Part shown: positions 1-11,672 of the stretch, one piece after another | Numbering within the stretch: position 1 is the stretch's first letter | Layout of the letters: each line of letters starts with the position of its first letter | Origin: Thinopyrum elongatum | Taxonomy: Eukaryota; Streptophyta; Magnoliopsida; Poales; Poaceae | Assembly: GCA_011799875.1 (NCBI GenBank) | Contig: JAAAXO010000108.1 | Span: 648,218 to 712,217, forward strand | Direction: 5' to 3' | Length of the DNA stretch: 64,000 nt | Notes under the pieces: generated by a model | Seen by the model: only the letters and a program-made list of their open reading frames with translations | Databases searched by the model: none | Told to the model about the DNA's origin: nothing | Translations under genes and position numbers: made by a program

Positions 1-2434
1 GTTAAACACTTCATTTCAAATTCCTCTCTGAAACTCAATTCAAAATTCAAGTGCAAAAAAAAGTAGCCCAAAAGTTGCTGAGAAAATGTTCATTATCTTG
101 CAAATATTCCAAAACAATGATGTGTTAAGGAACACAACATCACCCTTGAGCAAAGATGAGCATTAGCAATCATAACAGCACCATTCCAGCATTCTTCAGT
201 GCTATTTTAATTTTGGAAAATATAAACCAAAACTACTTGCTCCCCAAAATAATTGTGGCACTGTCTAAATTTGTGTTGGATTTATTGGGCCTAGTCCCAT
301 ATTTTTCCTACACTATTTGGTTACCCAAATAATTCCATCCCTCTCTCTGCTGCTAAATAAAAGAGAAAACAGGAAAACAGAAAAAGGAAAGAGGCCTGAG
401 GCCACTTACCTGGCAGGCCGACCCGGCCCAGCCCAACCGTGTCTTCATCCTCCTCGTGCGCTGTCGCCCGCACGTGTGGACACGGCGATGGCCGTCGTGC
501 TGTCGGCCATCCGAGCCGCCCTCGGCGCCGTTAAGACCACCCCGACGCCCTAGGGTTCGCCCTCTTCCTTTCCGCCTCGACACTCTTTCCCTCTTGCGCC
601 AGATCTGCCGTGCTCACCCGTTCCCCTCTCTCCCGAGCGCTGCCGCTGCCGCACTATCGTCGAACTCGTGGCCACCGGCGCCCATCCGCTCCTTCGCCGT
701 GTCGAGGCGGTCCACGGGCGTCGACTCCATCGACTGCAGGCAACAGAGCAAGCCGGACTACCTCTAGCTGCGCCATCGCCCGTTTCCCCTCGCCGGGATT
801 CGCTTCGGTCACCGACGACCACCGGCGACCATAGGCCTCCCTCTGGGCTCCCGAACCCCGAGAGGCCTTCGTGTGCCTGCACTGTAAGCCCCGCCTCCTC
901 TCTCCCCGATCTTGCGCCGTTTCCTCGCCATTAGCTAGCCGAACGCGCCACCGCCGCCATTGCCGTAGCGCGCCGTGCTGTCGAGCTCGCTGCGGTTGTT
1001 TCCGACGTCGTCGTGGCCATCCGAGCTCACCGGTGAGCTCGAGGCACTCCCGTAGTGTGGCCTGACCTCTCCATACACTCGCTTTTTCCGACCACACCCG
1101 AATGTCACCTCAGCCTACGCTCATCCCCGGCGAGGTTCCAGCCTCCCCTGAGTCCATCCGGTCGCACCACTCGACGCGCGCGGCACTGGCCGTTAGAATG
1201 CAACCAACCGCGTCGAAAACGGGCCACCGTAGCGAAATTCCGAGCCTCTCCAGCGAACTTGCTGCCGCGGAGAGCTTGTCGGAGCAGCTCCGGCGCCGCT
1301 GACCGATGTGGCCTGACCAGTGGGCCACACCGAGTCGCTGGCAGCTGGGCCCCGCGGACCCATTTGACCAGTTGACCGGGTCAACACTGGTGATGTGGCA
1401 CTTTCTGTCACTGACCAGTGGGCCCGCGTAATTAACTAGTTAAAAAGGTTTTAAAATTAAAACTAATCACTAAACATACACCAACATATGGGACCCACCC
1501 CCTGAGTAAGCATGTTTAACCTTAATTAACCACTGATTAGTTCTGAGACACTGACCTGTGGGTCCCACTGGACCCACCTGTCAGGTTTGACTCCGGTCAG
1601 CCCTTGTTGACTGCTGACGCCAGCAATGCGTCATGTTGATGTCACCTTTCACTGTTCTGGATAATGTTGATTTTATTAAAGAAATATAAATTCCAGAAAA
1701 TGATTAAAAGTTTAAAAAATCAAATAAAATAAACCGTAGCTCAGATCGAAAAACTTTATACATGAAAGTTGCTCAGAACGACAAGACGAATCCAACCGTG
1801 CCATCTGTTTCTGTCTCGAGACCCTCTACGGAGGTGTACCCACAACTTTTAGCCTGTTTCTGGTAGATGAATAGTGCTTATACACCGGTTAATAAATCCA
1901 ACTTAAATCCTAAAATAACTAATATGATTTAGATATGTCTTTAGGCAACCCTGCACTGCATGTTAGCATAGCATGCTCTATGTTGCATATGTTTGCCGTG
2001 TATTTATCTGTTTCCTCCCCCTCTTCTCTCTCGGTAGACCTCGCTACAGACGCAGTTCCCGAGACCGACGCAGCTCAAGAGCCCGGCGACACCGTTGACG
2101 ACCTTGCCTTTGCCGCCGAGCAACCAGGCAAGCACCTCCCTTTGAGCATGCCTATATCGCCTATTCTCTTCTGTCTTGTGCTTGCATTAGAATTGCTGCT
2201 GCTACTGCTTTACCTATTCTGATGCATAGCCTGATTTTGTAACCTGCTGTTGATAATTACCTGCTTTCCTAAACTATTTAGCATAGGCTGGTTAGAGACC
2301 CGTCAGAGACCCCATTTTGACCCAACTGCCCCACTGGATTATCAGAAGACCCGATCGGCGGGACTGAAGACCAGGCCCCGGCACCGCACATCACCCCCCT
2401 AGTTGTATGACACTGTAGCGTTACTATCGAGTCC

Positions 2435-2639
2435 CGAGGGTGATACCTCGTATAACACTTCTAATGTTCACTCTATAGAGTAGCTATTCGGTTGTGGTCA
2501 TCGAGGGTGATTCCTCTTTCACCACTCCCGATAACAATGCTGTCGTGCAACAACTCAAGTGTGAACCCATCGAGGGTGATTCCTCCGAGTTCACCTTGAC
2601 GGATACATCGAGTAGGAATCCAACGAGGGTGATACCTCG
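2435..2639 (+). promoter_or_regulatory. Four spaced inverted-repeat motifs in the LTR
   Basis: CGAGGGTGATACCTCG or close variants occur at 2435-2450, 2502-2516, 2571-2586 and 2624-2639. Each is a short dyad, CGAGG against CCTCG with a 6-base centre. Related motifs occur at matching places in the LTRs near 51020-51200 and 60250-60450. A role as LTR regulatory or structural elements is inference. Confidence 0.4.
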
Positions 2640-3320
2640 AATTCCCTTGATGTTATGGACAGCCCTTAGAGGTACCCACGAGTGATGTGGAGACGGGTTG
2701 ACCTAGAGGGTGCCCGAGAGATAAATAAGAGGCGTGGCCGGGCATTCTTAACCCTTGCCGCCAGTCCTCGAGACGGGGCAACTAGGTCACATCGATCGTG
2801 AGTCTCTGCTCATTACCGCACCCCCAATGTACTGAAGATTTGGATATTTGATTCGAGTGGGCCTCTGGCCCGATAGCACTAACCATCACATGGGATCAGT
2901 TATGGGCACTCTGCATCGTAGCATCAGCCGAAAGCTCTGTCAGACGTCCAGTTCAGCAGTGCGGCATGGAGTGATTGGCTCCATCCACGACAGAGGTGGT
3001 GCTTGGATCTGAGCCATGTGCGCAACGACCCAGAGGGCGAGGGGCGATGGCCGAAGACCCCCGAGCGCTTAGGATGTAGACCGACGGGGACCTCTCTGCT
3101 GAGCTCTAGGTAGGGTTGCAGTGTATCATTTGGCCGAGGCCGGGCATGACCCAGAAGAGTGTGTTCGGCCGGAGTTAATCGAGCGTGGTGGGTAAGTTGG
3201 TGCACCCCTGCAGGGAAGAATTAATCTATGCATAGCCGGATCCTCGGTAACGGACGCTCGGAGTTGTATCCCGATCGATACAACTAGAACTGGATACTTG
3301 TGATGAGAAATGGATACTAT

Positions 3321-3458
3321 GGCTCTGGGATTGCTTTCTCGCAGGGAGTCGAGAAAGGATCTCTGGCCGAGGTTGATACTTGGATATTAGGGCTCTGGGA
3401 TTGCTTTCTCGCAGGTAGTCGAGAAAGGATCTCTGGGCGAGGTTGATATTTTAATACT
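3321..3458 (+). repeat. 70-bp tandem duplication inside the LTR
   Basis: Two copies spaced 70 bp apart begin GGCTCTGGGATTGC and contain GTCGAGAAAGGATCTC. The same duplicated pair is recognisable near 52090-52210 and 61170-61290, so the duplication predates the separation of these LTR copies. Confidence 0.7.
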
Positions 3459-6400
3459 GCCACTACCTTACCCTGTACTAATCTACACTCTTCTAATGCT
3501 GCAAGACCGCTGAAGATGCTAGTCTTCGATAGGATTAGGCCTTCCCTCTGTTCTAGCATTTCTGCAGCCCAGTCCACACATACAGCCTTTCTTTGATAAT
3601 GTTGCATATGTAGCATAGATCCTTGCTTGCTGAGTACTTCGGATGACTACTCACGGTTGCTTTGCTTTCTCTTTTTCCCCATATCCGTTTGATGCAACCA
3701 GATGACGGAGCCCCAGAGCCAGCTGCCCCCGCCGACGACTTCTACTACCACCCCGAGGGTGGTTACCACTACTAGCTTGCCGACGACCAGGAGTAGGATC
3801 AGAGGGTCCCAGGCAGGAGGCCTGCGCCTTTCGATCGTAGCTTTTGTTTTGCCCCGCCTTTTTTAAAGGCTTATCTGTTTCTGTTTCATATATGTACTCA
3901 GATATCTGATGCTTTCGCTGACGCTTGTATGCGAGCTTATGTATTCGAGCCCTCGAGGACCCTGGCTTGTAACAAAAAGCTTGTATTATTTTAATTTGTG
4001 TTTTAGAGTTGTGTTGTGATATCTTCAAGTGAGTCCTTAGGCTTGATCGTGTGTATTTGCGTGTATGATTAGTGCATGATTAAGCCGAGGGCGTCACAAT
4101 TATGGTTGCACCAATAGTTGTGCCAAATTTGGGCATGTTATCATGGTTTTTGCCATGAATGTGGCCATTTCCATGTGCATGTTCCTTGAAAACCAAACAA
4201 CTCCATTATATATAGGCCATTTTGTAAAGTTTTTTTTTCCAGATTTGTTGTATAGAACTTTAGTATTTCCCCCACAAACTAGTGCACATAAGATGGCTCA
4301 ATGCAAAGGCATTTGAATTTTTGAGCCTTTTTTCATTTTTTTTTCAAACTTGGGTCAAACATGTAGTGTTGACCATTGATACAAAATGGTCTAGAATTCC
4401 TATTTGCCTTGTGCCAAGTTCATCAAACACCAATATTGTAGAACAAAATGATTTTTCAAAAATTTCAGGAGCAATCTACATCACACTTGTCGTGCAAATT
4501 TGGGCATGTTATCATGGATTTTGCCATGTATGTGGCCATTTCCATGTGCATGTGCCTTGAAATCCACACAAGTCCATTGTTGATAGGCCATTTTGTGAAA
4601 GTTTTTTTAGACTTGTTGTACTACAAGTTTAGTATTTTTTCCACAAACAAGTGCACATAAGATGGCTCAGTGCAAAGGCATTTGAATTTTTTAACCTTTT
4701 TTCATTTTCTTTGTTTATTTTAAGATTTGGGTCAAACTTGAAGTGTTGACCATTCATTCAAAATGGTCTGGAATTGCTACTTGCCTTGTGCCAAGTTCAT
4801 CCGACACCAATATTGTAGCATAAAATGATTTTTCAAAAAATTCAGGAGCAATCTACATCACACTTGTAGTGCAAATTTGGGCCTTTTTGCATAATTGAAT
4901 GAAATTCAACTAAATGCATGGAATATAACAATATTACTCTGAAACAGCTCAAACCTGGTCAGTGCCCATCCAATGTGGCCTACTTTTGATGAAATATGAA
5001 ATGGAACAAATTTCAAAATTATTTAGGGCACTTCCTTGACAAAGAGAAGCCGTTTCACGGGCTTGGAAAATGGAAAATTAATTTTTTTTATTACAAAATA
5101 ATTGCAAATTCCTATGAAACATTGTCCACCATGGTTACACCAATAATCGTGCCAAATTTGGGCATGTTATCTTGGATTTTGCCATGTACGTGGCCATTTC
5201 CATGTGCATGTGCCTTGAAATCCACACAAGACCATTGTAGATAGGTCATTTTGTAGTGCAAATTTTAGGAGCAATCTACATCACACTTGTAGTGCAAATT
5301 TGGGCCTTTTCATATTACTCTGAAATTGGTGAAACCTGGTCAGTGCCCATCCAATGTGTACTGCTTTTTATGAAATATGAAATGGAACAAATTTCAAAAT
5401 TATTTAAGGCACTTCCTTCACAAAGAAAAGCCATTTCAGGGGCTTAGAAAAAGGAAAATTAATTTTTTATTACAAAATAATTGCAAATTCCAATGAAACA
5501 TTGTCCACTATGGCTACACTAATAGTTGTGCAAAATTTGGGCATGTTATCATGGATTTTGCCATGTATGTGGCCATTTCCCTGTGCATGTTCCTTGAAAT
5601 CCACACAACTCCATTATACATAGGCCATTTTGTAAAGGTTTTTTTTCAGACTTGTTGTAATAGAACTCTAGTATTTTGCCCACAAACTAGTGCACATATG
5701 ATGGCTCATTGCAAAGGCATTTGAATTTTTGAGCCTTTTTTCATTTTCTTTGTTTTTTTTTCAAACTTGGGTCAAACTTGAATTGTTGACCGTTCGTACA
5801 AAATTGTCTGGAATTGCTACTTGCCTTGTGCCAAGTTCATCAAACACCAATATTGTAGCATAAAATGATTTTTAAAAAAATTCAGGAGCAATCTACATCA
5901 CACTTATAGTGCAAATTTTGGCCTTTTCGGATAATTCAATGAAATTCAACTAAATGCATCGAATACAGCAATATTACTGTGAAATTGGTGAAACCTGGTC
6001 AGTGCCAATCCAATGTGTCCTGCAAATGGAACAAAATTCAAAATTATTTAAGGCACTTCTTTCACAAAGAAAAGCCATTTCAGGGGCTTGGAAAATGGAA
6101 AAATATTTATTTATTACAAAATAATTGCAAATTCCTATGATACATTGTCCACTATTACAAAATTAATTATGTATGTTGCCACTTCCATGTGCATGTGCCA
6201 TGAAATCCACACAAGTCCATTGTAGATAGGCCATTTTGTGAAGTTTTTTTTCATACTTGTTATACTACAAGTTTAGTATGTTTCCCACAAACAATTGCAT
6301 ATAAGATGGCTCAGTGCAAAGGCATTTGAATTTTTGAGCCTTCTTCATTTTCCTTCTTTATTTTCAAACTTGGGTCAAACTTGAAGTGTTGACCACTCAT

Positions 6401-7928
6401 AAAAACGGTATGGAATTGCTACTTGCCTTGTGCCAAGTTCATCCAACACCAATATAGTAGCATAAAATGATTTTTCAAACTTGGTTCAAACTTGCAGTGT
6501 TGATGATTCACACAAATGGTTTTGAATTGCTACTTGCCTTGTGCCAACTTCATCCAACACCGATATTGTAGCATAAAATGATTTTTCAAAATTTTCAGGA
6601 GCAATCTACATCACACTTGTTGTGCAAATTTGGGCCTTTTGGATAATTAAATGAAATTCAACTAAATGCATGCAATGTAGCAATGTTACTCTAAAACTGC
6701 ATAAACCTGGTCAGTACCCATCCAATGTGGCCTACTTTTGATGAAAAATGAAATGGAACAAACTTGAAAATTATTTAAGGCACTTCCTTCACAAAGAAAA
6801 GCCATTTCAGGGGCTTGGATAATGGAAAATTAATTTTTTTATTACAAAATAATTGCAAATTCCTATGAAACATTGTCCACTATGGTTACACCAATAGTTG
6901 TGCCAAATTTGGGCATGTAATCAAAGATTTTACCATGTATGTGGCCATTTCCATGTGCATGTGCCTTGAAATCCACACAAGTCCATTGTAGATAGGCCAT
7001 TTTGTAGTGCAAATTTTTGGAGGAATCTACATCACACTTGTAGTGCAAATTTGGGCCTTTTCGGATAATTCAATGAAATTCAACTAAATGCACAGAATAT
7101 AGCAATATTACTATGAAATTGGTGAAACCTGGTCTATGCCCATCCAATGTGTACTGCTTTTTATGAAAATGAAATGGAACAAATTTTAAAATTATTTAAG
7201 GCACTTCCTTCACAAAGAAAAACCATTTCATGGGCTTGGAAAATGGAAATTTATTTTTTATTACAAAATAATAACCAATTTCTATGAAACACTGTCCACT
7301 ATGGTTACACCAATAGTTGTGCAAAATTTGGGCATGTTATCATGGATTTTGCCATGGATGTGGTCATTTCCATGTGCATGTGCCTTGAAATCCACACAAG
7401 TCCATTTTAGATAGGCCATTTTGTAGTGCAATAGGAGCAATCTACATCACACTTGTAGTGCGAATTTAGGCCTTTTCGGATAATTCAATGAAATTCAACT
7501 AAATGCATGGAATATAGCAATATTACTCTGAAATTGGTGAAACCTGGTCAGTGCCCATCCAATGTGTACTCCTTTTATGAAAAATGAAATGGAACAAATT
7601 TCAAAAGTATTTAAGGCACTTTCTTCACAAAGAAAAGACATTTCAGGGGCTTGGAAAGTGGAAAATTATTTTTTTATTATAAAATAATTGCAAATTCCTA
7701 TGAAACATTGTCCATTATGGTTACACCAATATTGTGCCAAATTTGGGTATGTTATTATGGATTTTGCCATGTATGCGGCCATTTCCATCTGCATGTGCCT
7801 TGAAATCCACACAAGTCCATTGTTGATAGGCCATTTTGTGAAAGTTTTTTTTAGACTTGTTGTACTACAAGTTTCGTATTTTTCTCACAAACAAGTGCAC
7901 ATAAGATGGCTCAGTGTAAAGGCATTTG

Positions 7929-9024
7929 GATATCACAAACTCATTTTACCTGGGTTATGCTACGAATGAGCGCCAATGAAATGGCACTACGTGGAGTTAG
8001 TGCTAATACCATGTAAGGTACAAATATAAACAAAAATGATAGATGTCAGATAACTCATGTAGTACCATAATTGCTCCACAAACCTTTGCTTGGTTTCCCT
8101 ACACGCGGGCATTATTTTAGTGCTACGCGGTGTTAGTAGTAATATAGGTGAAGCAGAACTTAATAAAAAATAGGTTCATTCCACATCCACATGTGCATAC
8201 AAAATTCATGCAAAATACATGATAAGGCATATTCCATGTGGCTCATGTAGGCTTTAAACAGACAACTATAAGAAAACTCCAGTTGGGTCAAGCTACACAT
8301 AGGTGTCACATTATTGCACCGTGTAGTTCATTTTGATAACCGTGTGAAGTCAAATCAACAAAACATGGCACATATCACATGCACCATAAAAAGCATCAAG
8401 GTTGTGTCAGAATGCTTCAGTCTGTTACGCTACACGCGGGCACCACATAAGTGCTACGCAATGATATTAGTAACATGATGATGCAAAACTTATTAAAATT
8501 AGCATGTCACATACATTCATGCTACCAAAATTAAATATATCACACAAAATTCCCAAAGGAAAACATGTACATATCCTATGTGCCAAACGTAGGATAAAAC
8601 TATGCCTAGCCAAAATCAACCTTCATCCTGCATATAAATGAGGTTGAACACACACAAATGGTTGCATGCTAGGAAAATATATTCTCAAACATTGCACATG
8701 AAATAATGGAGGAGTATTTGCATGAAACCAAACTTCAAGTTCACCAAGAAGGAGTTCATCGTCCACCGCGAGGAGGATTTCTCTTGTAGCATATTGTAAT
8801 AGGAATGTGATGTAATCCTATGTAACAGACATGTTGGAATTGTTAATCATGGGTTTTCTCTTCGGAGATGTAATTAACAAAATTTTTATGCAAACGTAAG
8901 GGTTCTGGAAATAATGTACCAGCAATGTTTGATCTCTATTTTATTTATGCATTTACGCACTTAAATTTATTCATTCTATATAAATGACGTGGACGCGTGT
9001 CTCACGCCCGGCATTTTCCCGTCA
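7929..9024. repeat. Non-satellite 1.1 kb module, copy 1
   Basis: Satellite sequence stops after GGCATTTG and resumes at CAATGTGTCC, with about 430 bp of the normal unit missing, so this is replacement rather than simple insertion. Four spaced degenerate blocks have the form GCTACACGCGGGCA ... GTGCTACGCGGTG, starting near 7955, 8090, 8290 and 8430. Near 8706-8850 the sequence looks transcript-like: a 28-codon ORF, then an AT-rich stretch. No transposase, TIR or LTR was seen. Function and origin are unknown. Confidence 0.7.
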
Positions 9025-10576
9025 TCAATGTGTCCTACTTTTGATGAAAAATGAAATGGTACAAATTTCAAAATTATTTGGGGCACTTCCTTCACAAAGA
9101 AAAGCCATTTAGGGGCTTGGAAAATGGAAAATTAATTTTCTATTACAAAATAATTGCAAATTCCTATGAAACATTGTCCACTATGGTTACACCAATAGTT
9201 GTGCCAGATTTGGGCATGTTGTCATGAATATTGCCATGTATGTGGTCGTTTCCATGTGCATGTGCCTTGAAATCCACACAAGTCCATTGTAGATAGGCCA
9301 TTTTGTGAACCTTTTTGTAGACTTGTTATACTACAAGTTTAGTATTTTTCCCACAGACAAGTGCACATAAAATGGCTCGGTGCAAAGGCATTTGAATTTT
9401 TGAGCCTTTTTTCATTTTCTTTGTTTATTTTCAAACTTGGGTCAAACTTTCAGTGTTGACCATTCATACAAAATGGTCTGGAGTTGCTACTTGCCTTGTG
9501 TCAAGTTCATCCAACACCAATATTGTAGCATAAAATGATTTTTCAAAGTTGCGTCAAACTTGCATGTTGACCATTCACAAAAATGATTTCGAATTGCTAC
9601 TTGCCTTGTGCCAAGTTCATCCAACACCGAAATTATAGCATAAAATGATTTTTAAAAACTTTCAAGATGAATCTACAACACACTTGTAGTGCAAATTTGG
9701 GCCTTTTTGGATATTATAATGAAATTGAACTAAATGCATGGAATATAGCAATGTTACACTTTAACTGCATAAACCTGGTTAGTGCCCATCCAATGTGGCC
9801 TGCTTTTGATGAAAAATGAAATGGAACAAATTTCAAAATTACTTAAGGCACTTCCTTCACAAAGAAAAGCCATTTCAGGGGCTTGGAAAATGGAAAATTA
9901 AATCTGTATAACAAAATAATAACAAATTCCTATGAAACATTGTCCACTATGGTTACACCAATAGTTGTGCAAAATTTGGGCATGCTATCATGGATTTTGC
10001 CATGTATGTGGCCATTTACATGTGCATGTGCCTTAAAATCCACACAAGTCCATTTTAGATAGGCCATTTTGTAGTGCAATAGGAGCAATCTACATCACAC
10101 TTGTAGTGCGAATTTGGGCTTTTCGGATAATTCAATGAAATTTAACTAAATGCATGGAATATAGCAATATTACTCTGAAATTGGTGAAACCTGGTCAGTG
10201 CCCATCCAACGTGTACTCCTTTTTATGAAAAATGAAATGGAACAAATTTCAAAAGTATTTAAGGCACTTCCTTCACAAAGAAAAGACATTTTAGGGGCTT
10301 GGAAAATGGAAAATTATTTTTTTATTACAAAATAATTGCAAATTCCTATGAAACATTATCCATTATGGTTACACCAATAATTGTGCCAAATTTGGGTATG
10401 TTATCATGGATTTTGCCATGTATGTGGCCATTTCCATTTGCATGTGTCTTGAAATCCACACAAGTCCATTGTTGATTGGCCATTTTGTGAAAGGTTTTTT
10501 AGACTTGTTGTACTACAAGTTTAGAATTTTTCTCACAAACAAGTGCACATAAGATGGCTCAGTGCAAAGGCATTTG

Positions 10577-11672
10577 GGTATCACAAACTCATTTTACCTG
10601 GGTTATGCTACAAACGAGCGCCAATGAAATGACGCTACGTGGAGTTAGTGCTAATACCATGTAAGGTACAAATATAAACAAAAATGATAGATGTCAGATG
10701 ACTCATGTAGTACCATAATTGCTCCAGAAACCTTTGCTTGGTTACCCTACACGCGAACATTATTTTAGTGCTACGCGGTGTTAGTAGTAATACAGGTAAA
10801 GTAGAACTTGATAAAAAATAGGTTCACTCCACATCCACAGGTGCATACAAAATTCATTCAAAATACATGATAAGGCATATTCCATGTGGCTCATGTAGAC
10901 TTTAAACAAACAACTATAAGAAAACTCCAGTTGGGTCAAGCTACACAGAGGTGTCATATTATTGCACCGTGTAGTTAGTTTTGATACCGTGTGAAGTCAA
11001 AATCAATAAAACATGGCACATATCACATGCACCATAAAAAGCATCAAGGTTGTGTCAGAAAGCTTCAGTCTATTACGCTACACGCGGGCACCACATCAGT
11101 GCTACGCGATGATTGTAGTAACGTGATGATGCAAAACTTATTAAAATTAGCATGTCACATACATTCATGCTACCAAAACTAAATATATCACACAAAATTC
11201 CCAAAGGAAAACATGTACATATCCTATGTGCCAAACATAAGATAAAACTATGCCTAGCCAAAATCAACCTTCATCCTGCATATAAATGAGGTTGAACGCA
11301 CACAAATGGTTGCATGCTAGGAAAATATATTCTCAAACATTGCACATGAAATAATGGAGGAGTATTTGCTTGAAACCAAACTTCAAGTTCACCAAGGAGT
11401 TCATCGTCGACCGCGAGAAGGATTTCTCTTGTAGCATATTGTAATAGGAATGTGATGTAATCCTATGTAACAGACATGTTGGAATTGTTAATCAAGGGTT
11501 TTCTCTTCGAAGATGTAATTAACAAAAAATTTATGCAAACGTAAGAGTTCTGGAAATAATGTACCTGAAATGTTTGATCTCTATTTTATTTATGCATTTA
11601 CGCACTTAAATTTATTAATTCTGTATAAATGACGTGGATGCATGTCTCACACCCGCCATTTTTTCCCGTCAT
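10577..11672. repeat. Non-satellite 1.1 kb module, copy 2
   Basis: This is the second copy of the module, in the same orientation and at the same place in the higher-order unit, 2648 bp downstream. It matches copy 1 closely, with scattered substitutions and small indels, for example a deletion near 11390 (CACCAAGGAGTTC against CACCAAGAAGGAGTTC). Its duplication follows that of the surrounding satellite. Confidence 0.75.

Larger units (their letters stand above)
1..4098 (+). repeat. Tekay-type LTR, nearly complete, left end outside window
   Basis: The segment ends in CGAGGGCGTCACA exactly where satellite sequence begins. It is collinear, with divergence, to the two LTRs of the Tekay-like element further right (48740-52868 and 58019-61925). 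Shared landmarks are a GC-rich block (about 400-1400), a CTCAGAACGAC block near 1770, CGAGGGTGAT-type motifs at 2435-2639, a 70-bp duplication at 3321-3458 and the terminal block. The start of the window corresponds to roughly the first 100 bp of that LTR, so almost the whole LTR is present. It is either a solo LTR or the 3' LTR of an element lying outside the window. The small ORFs in the GC-rich part are not conserved between copies and are not called as genes. Confidence 0.75.

Noticed and set aside
456..1411. Cluster of overlapping ORFs of 60-147 codons in GC-rich DNA
   Set aside because: They overlap on both strands, lack domains, and are not preserved in the related LTR copies. This is the GC-rich part of an LTR.
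8706..8795. 28-codon ORF in the 1.1 kb module (MEEYLHETKLQVHQ...)
   Set aside because: It is too short and without known similarity. A length difference between the two copies falls within it, so coding is not supported.
7929..9024. The 1.1 kb module as a Helitron
   Set aside because: I could not see a 3' CTRR end with an adjacent hairpin, and part of the satellite unit is missing, which a Helitron insertion would not cause.
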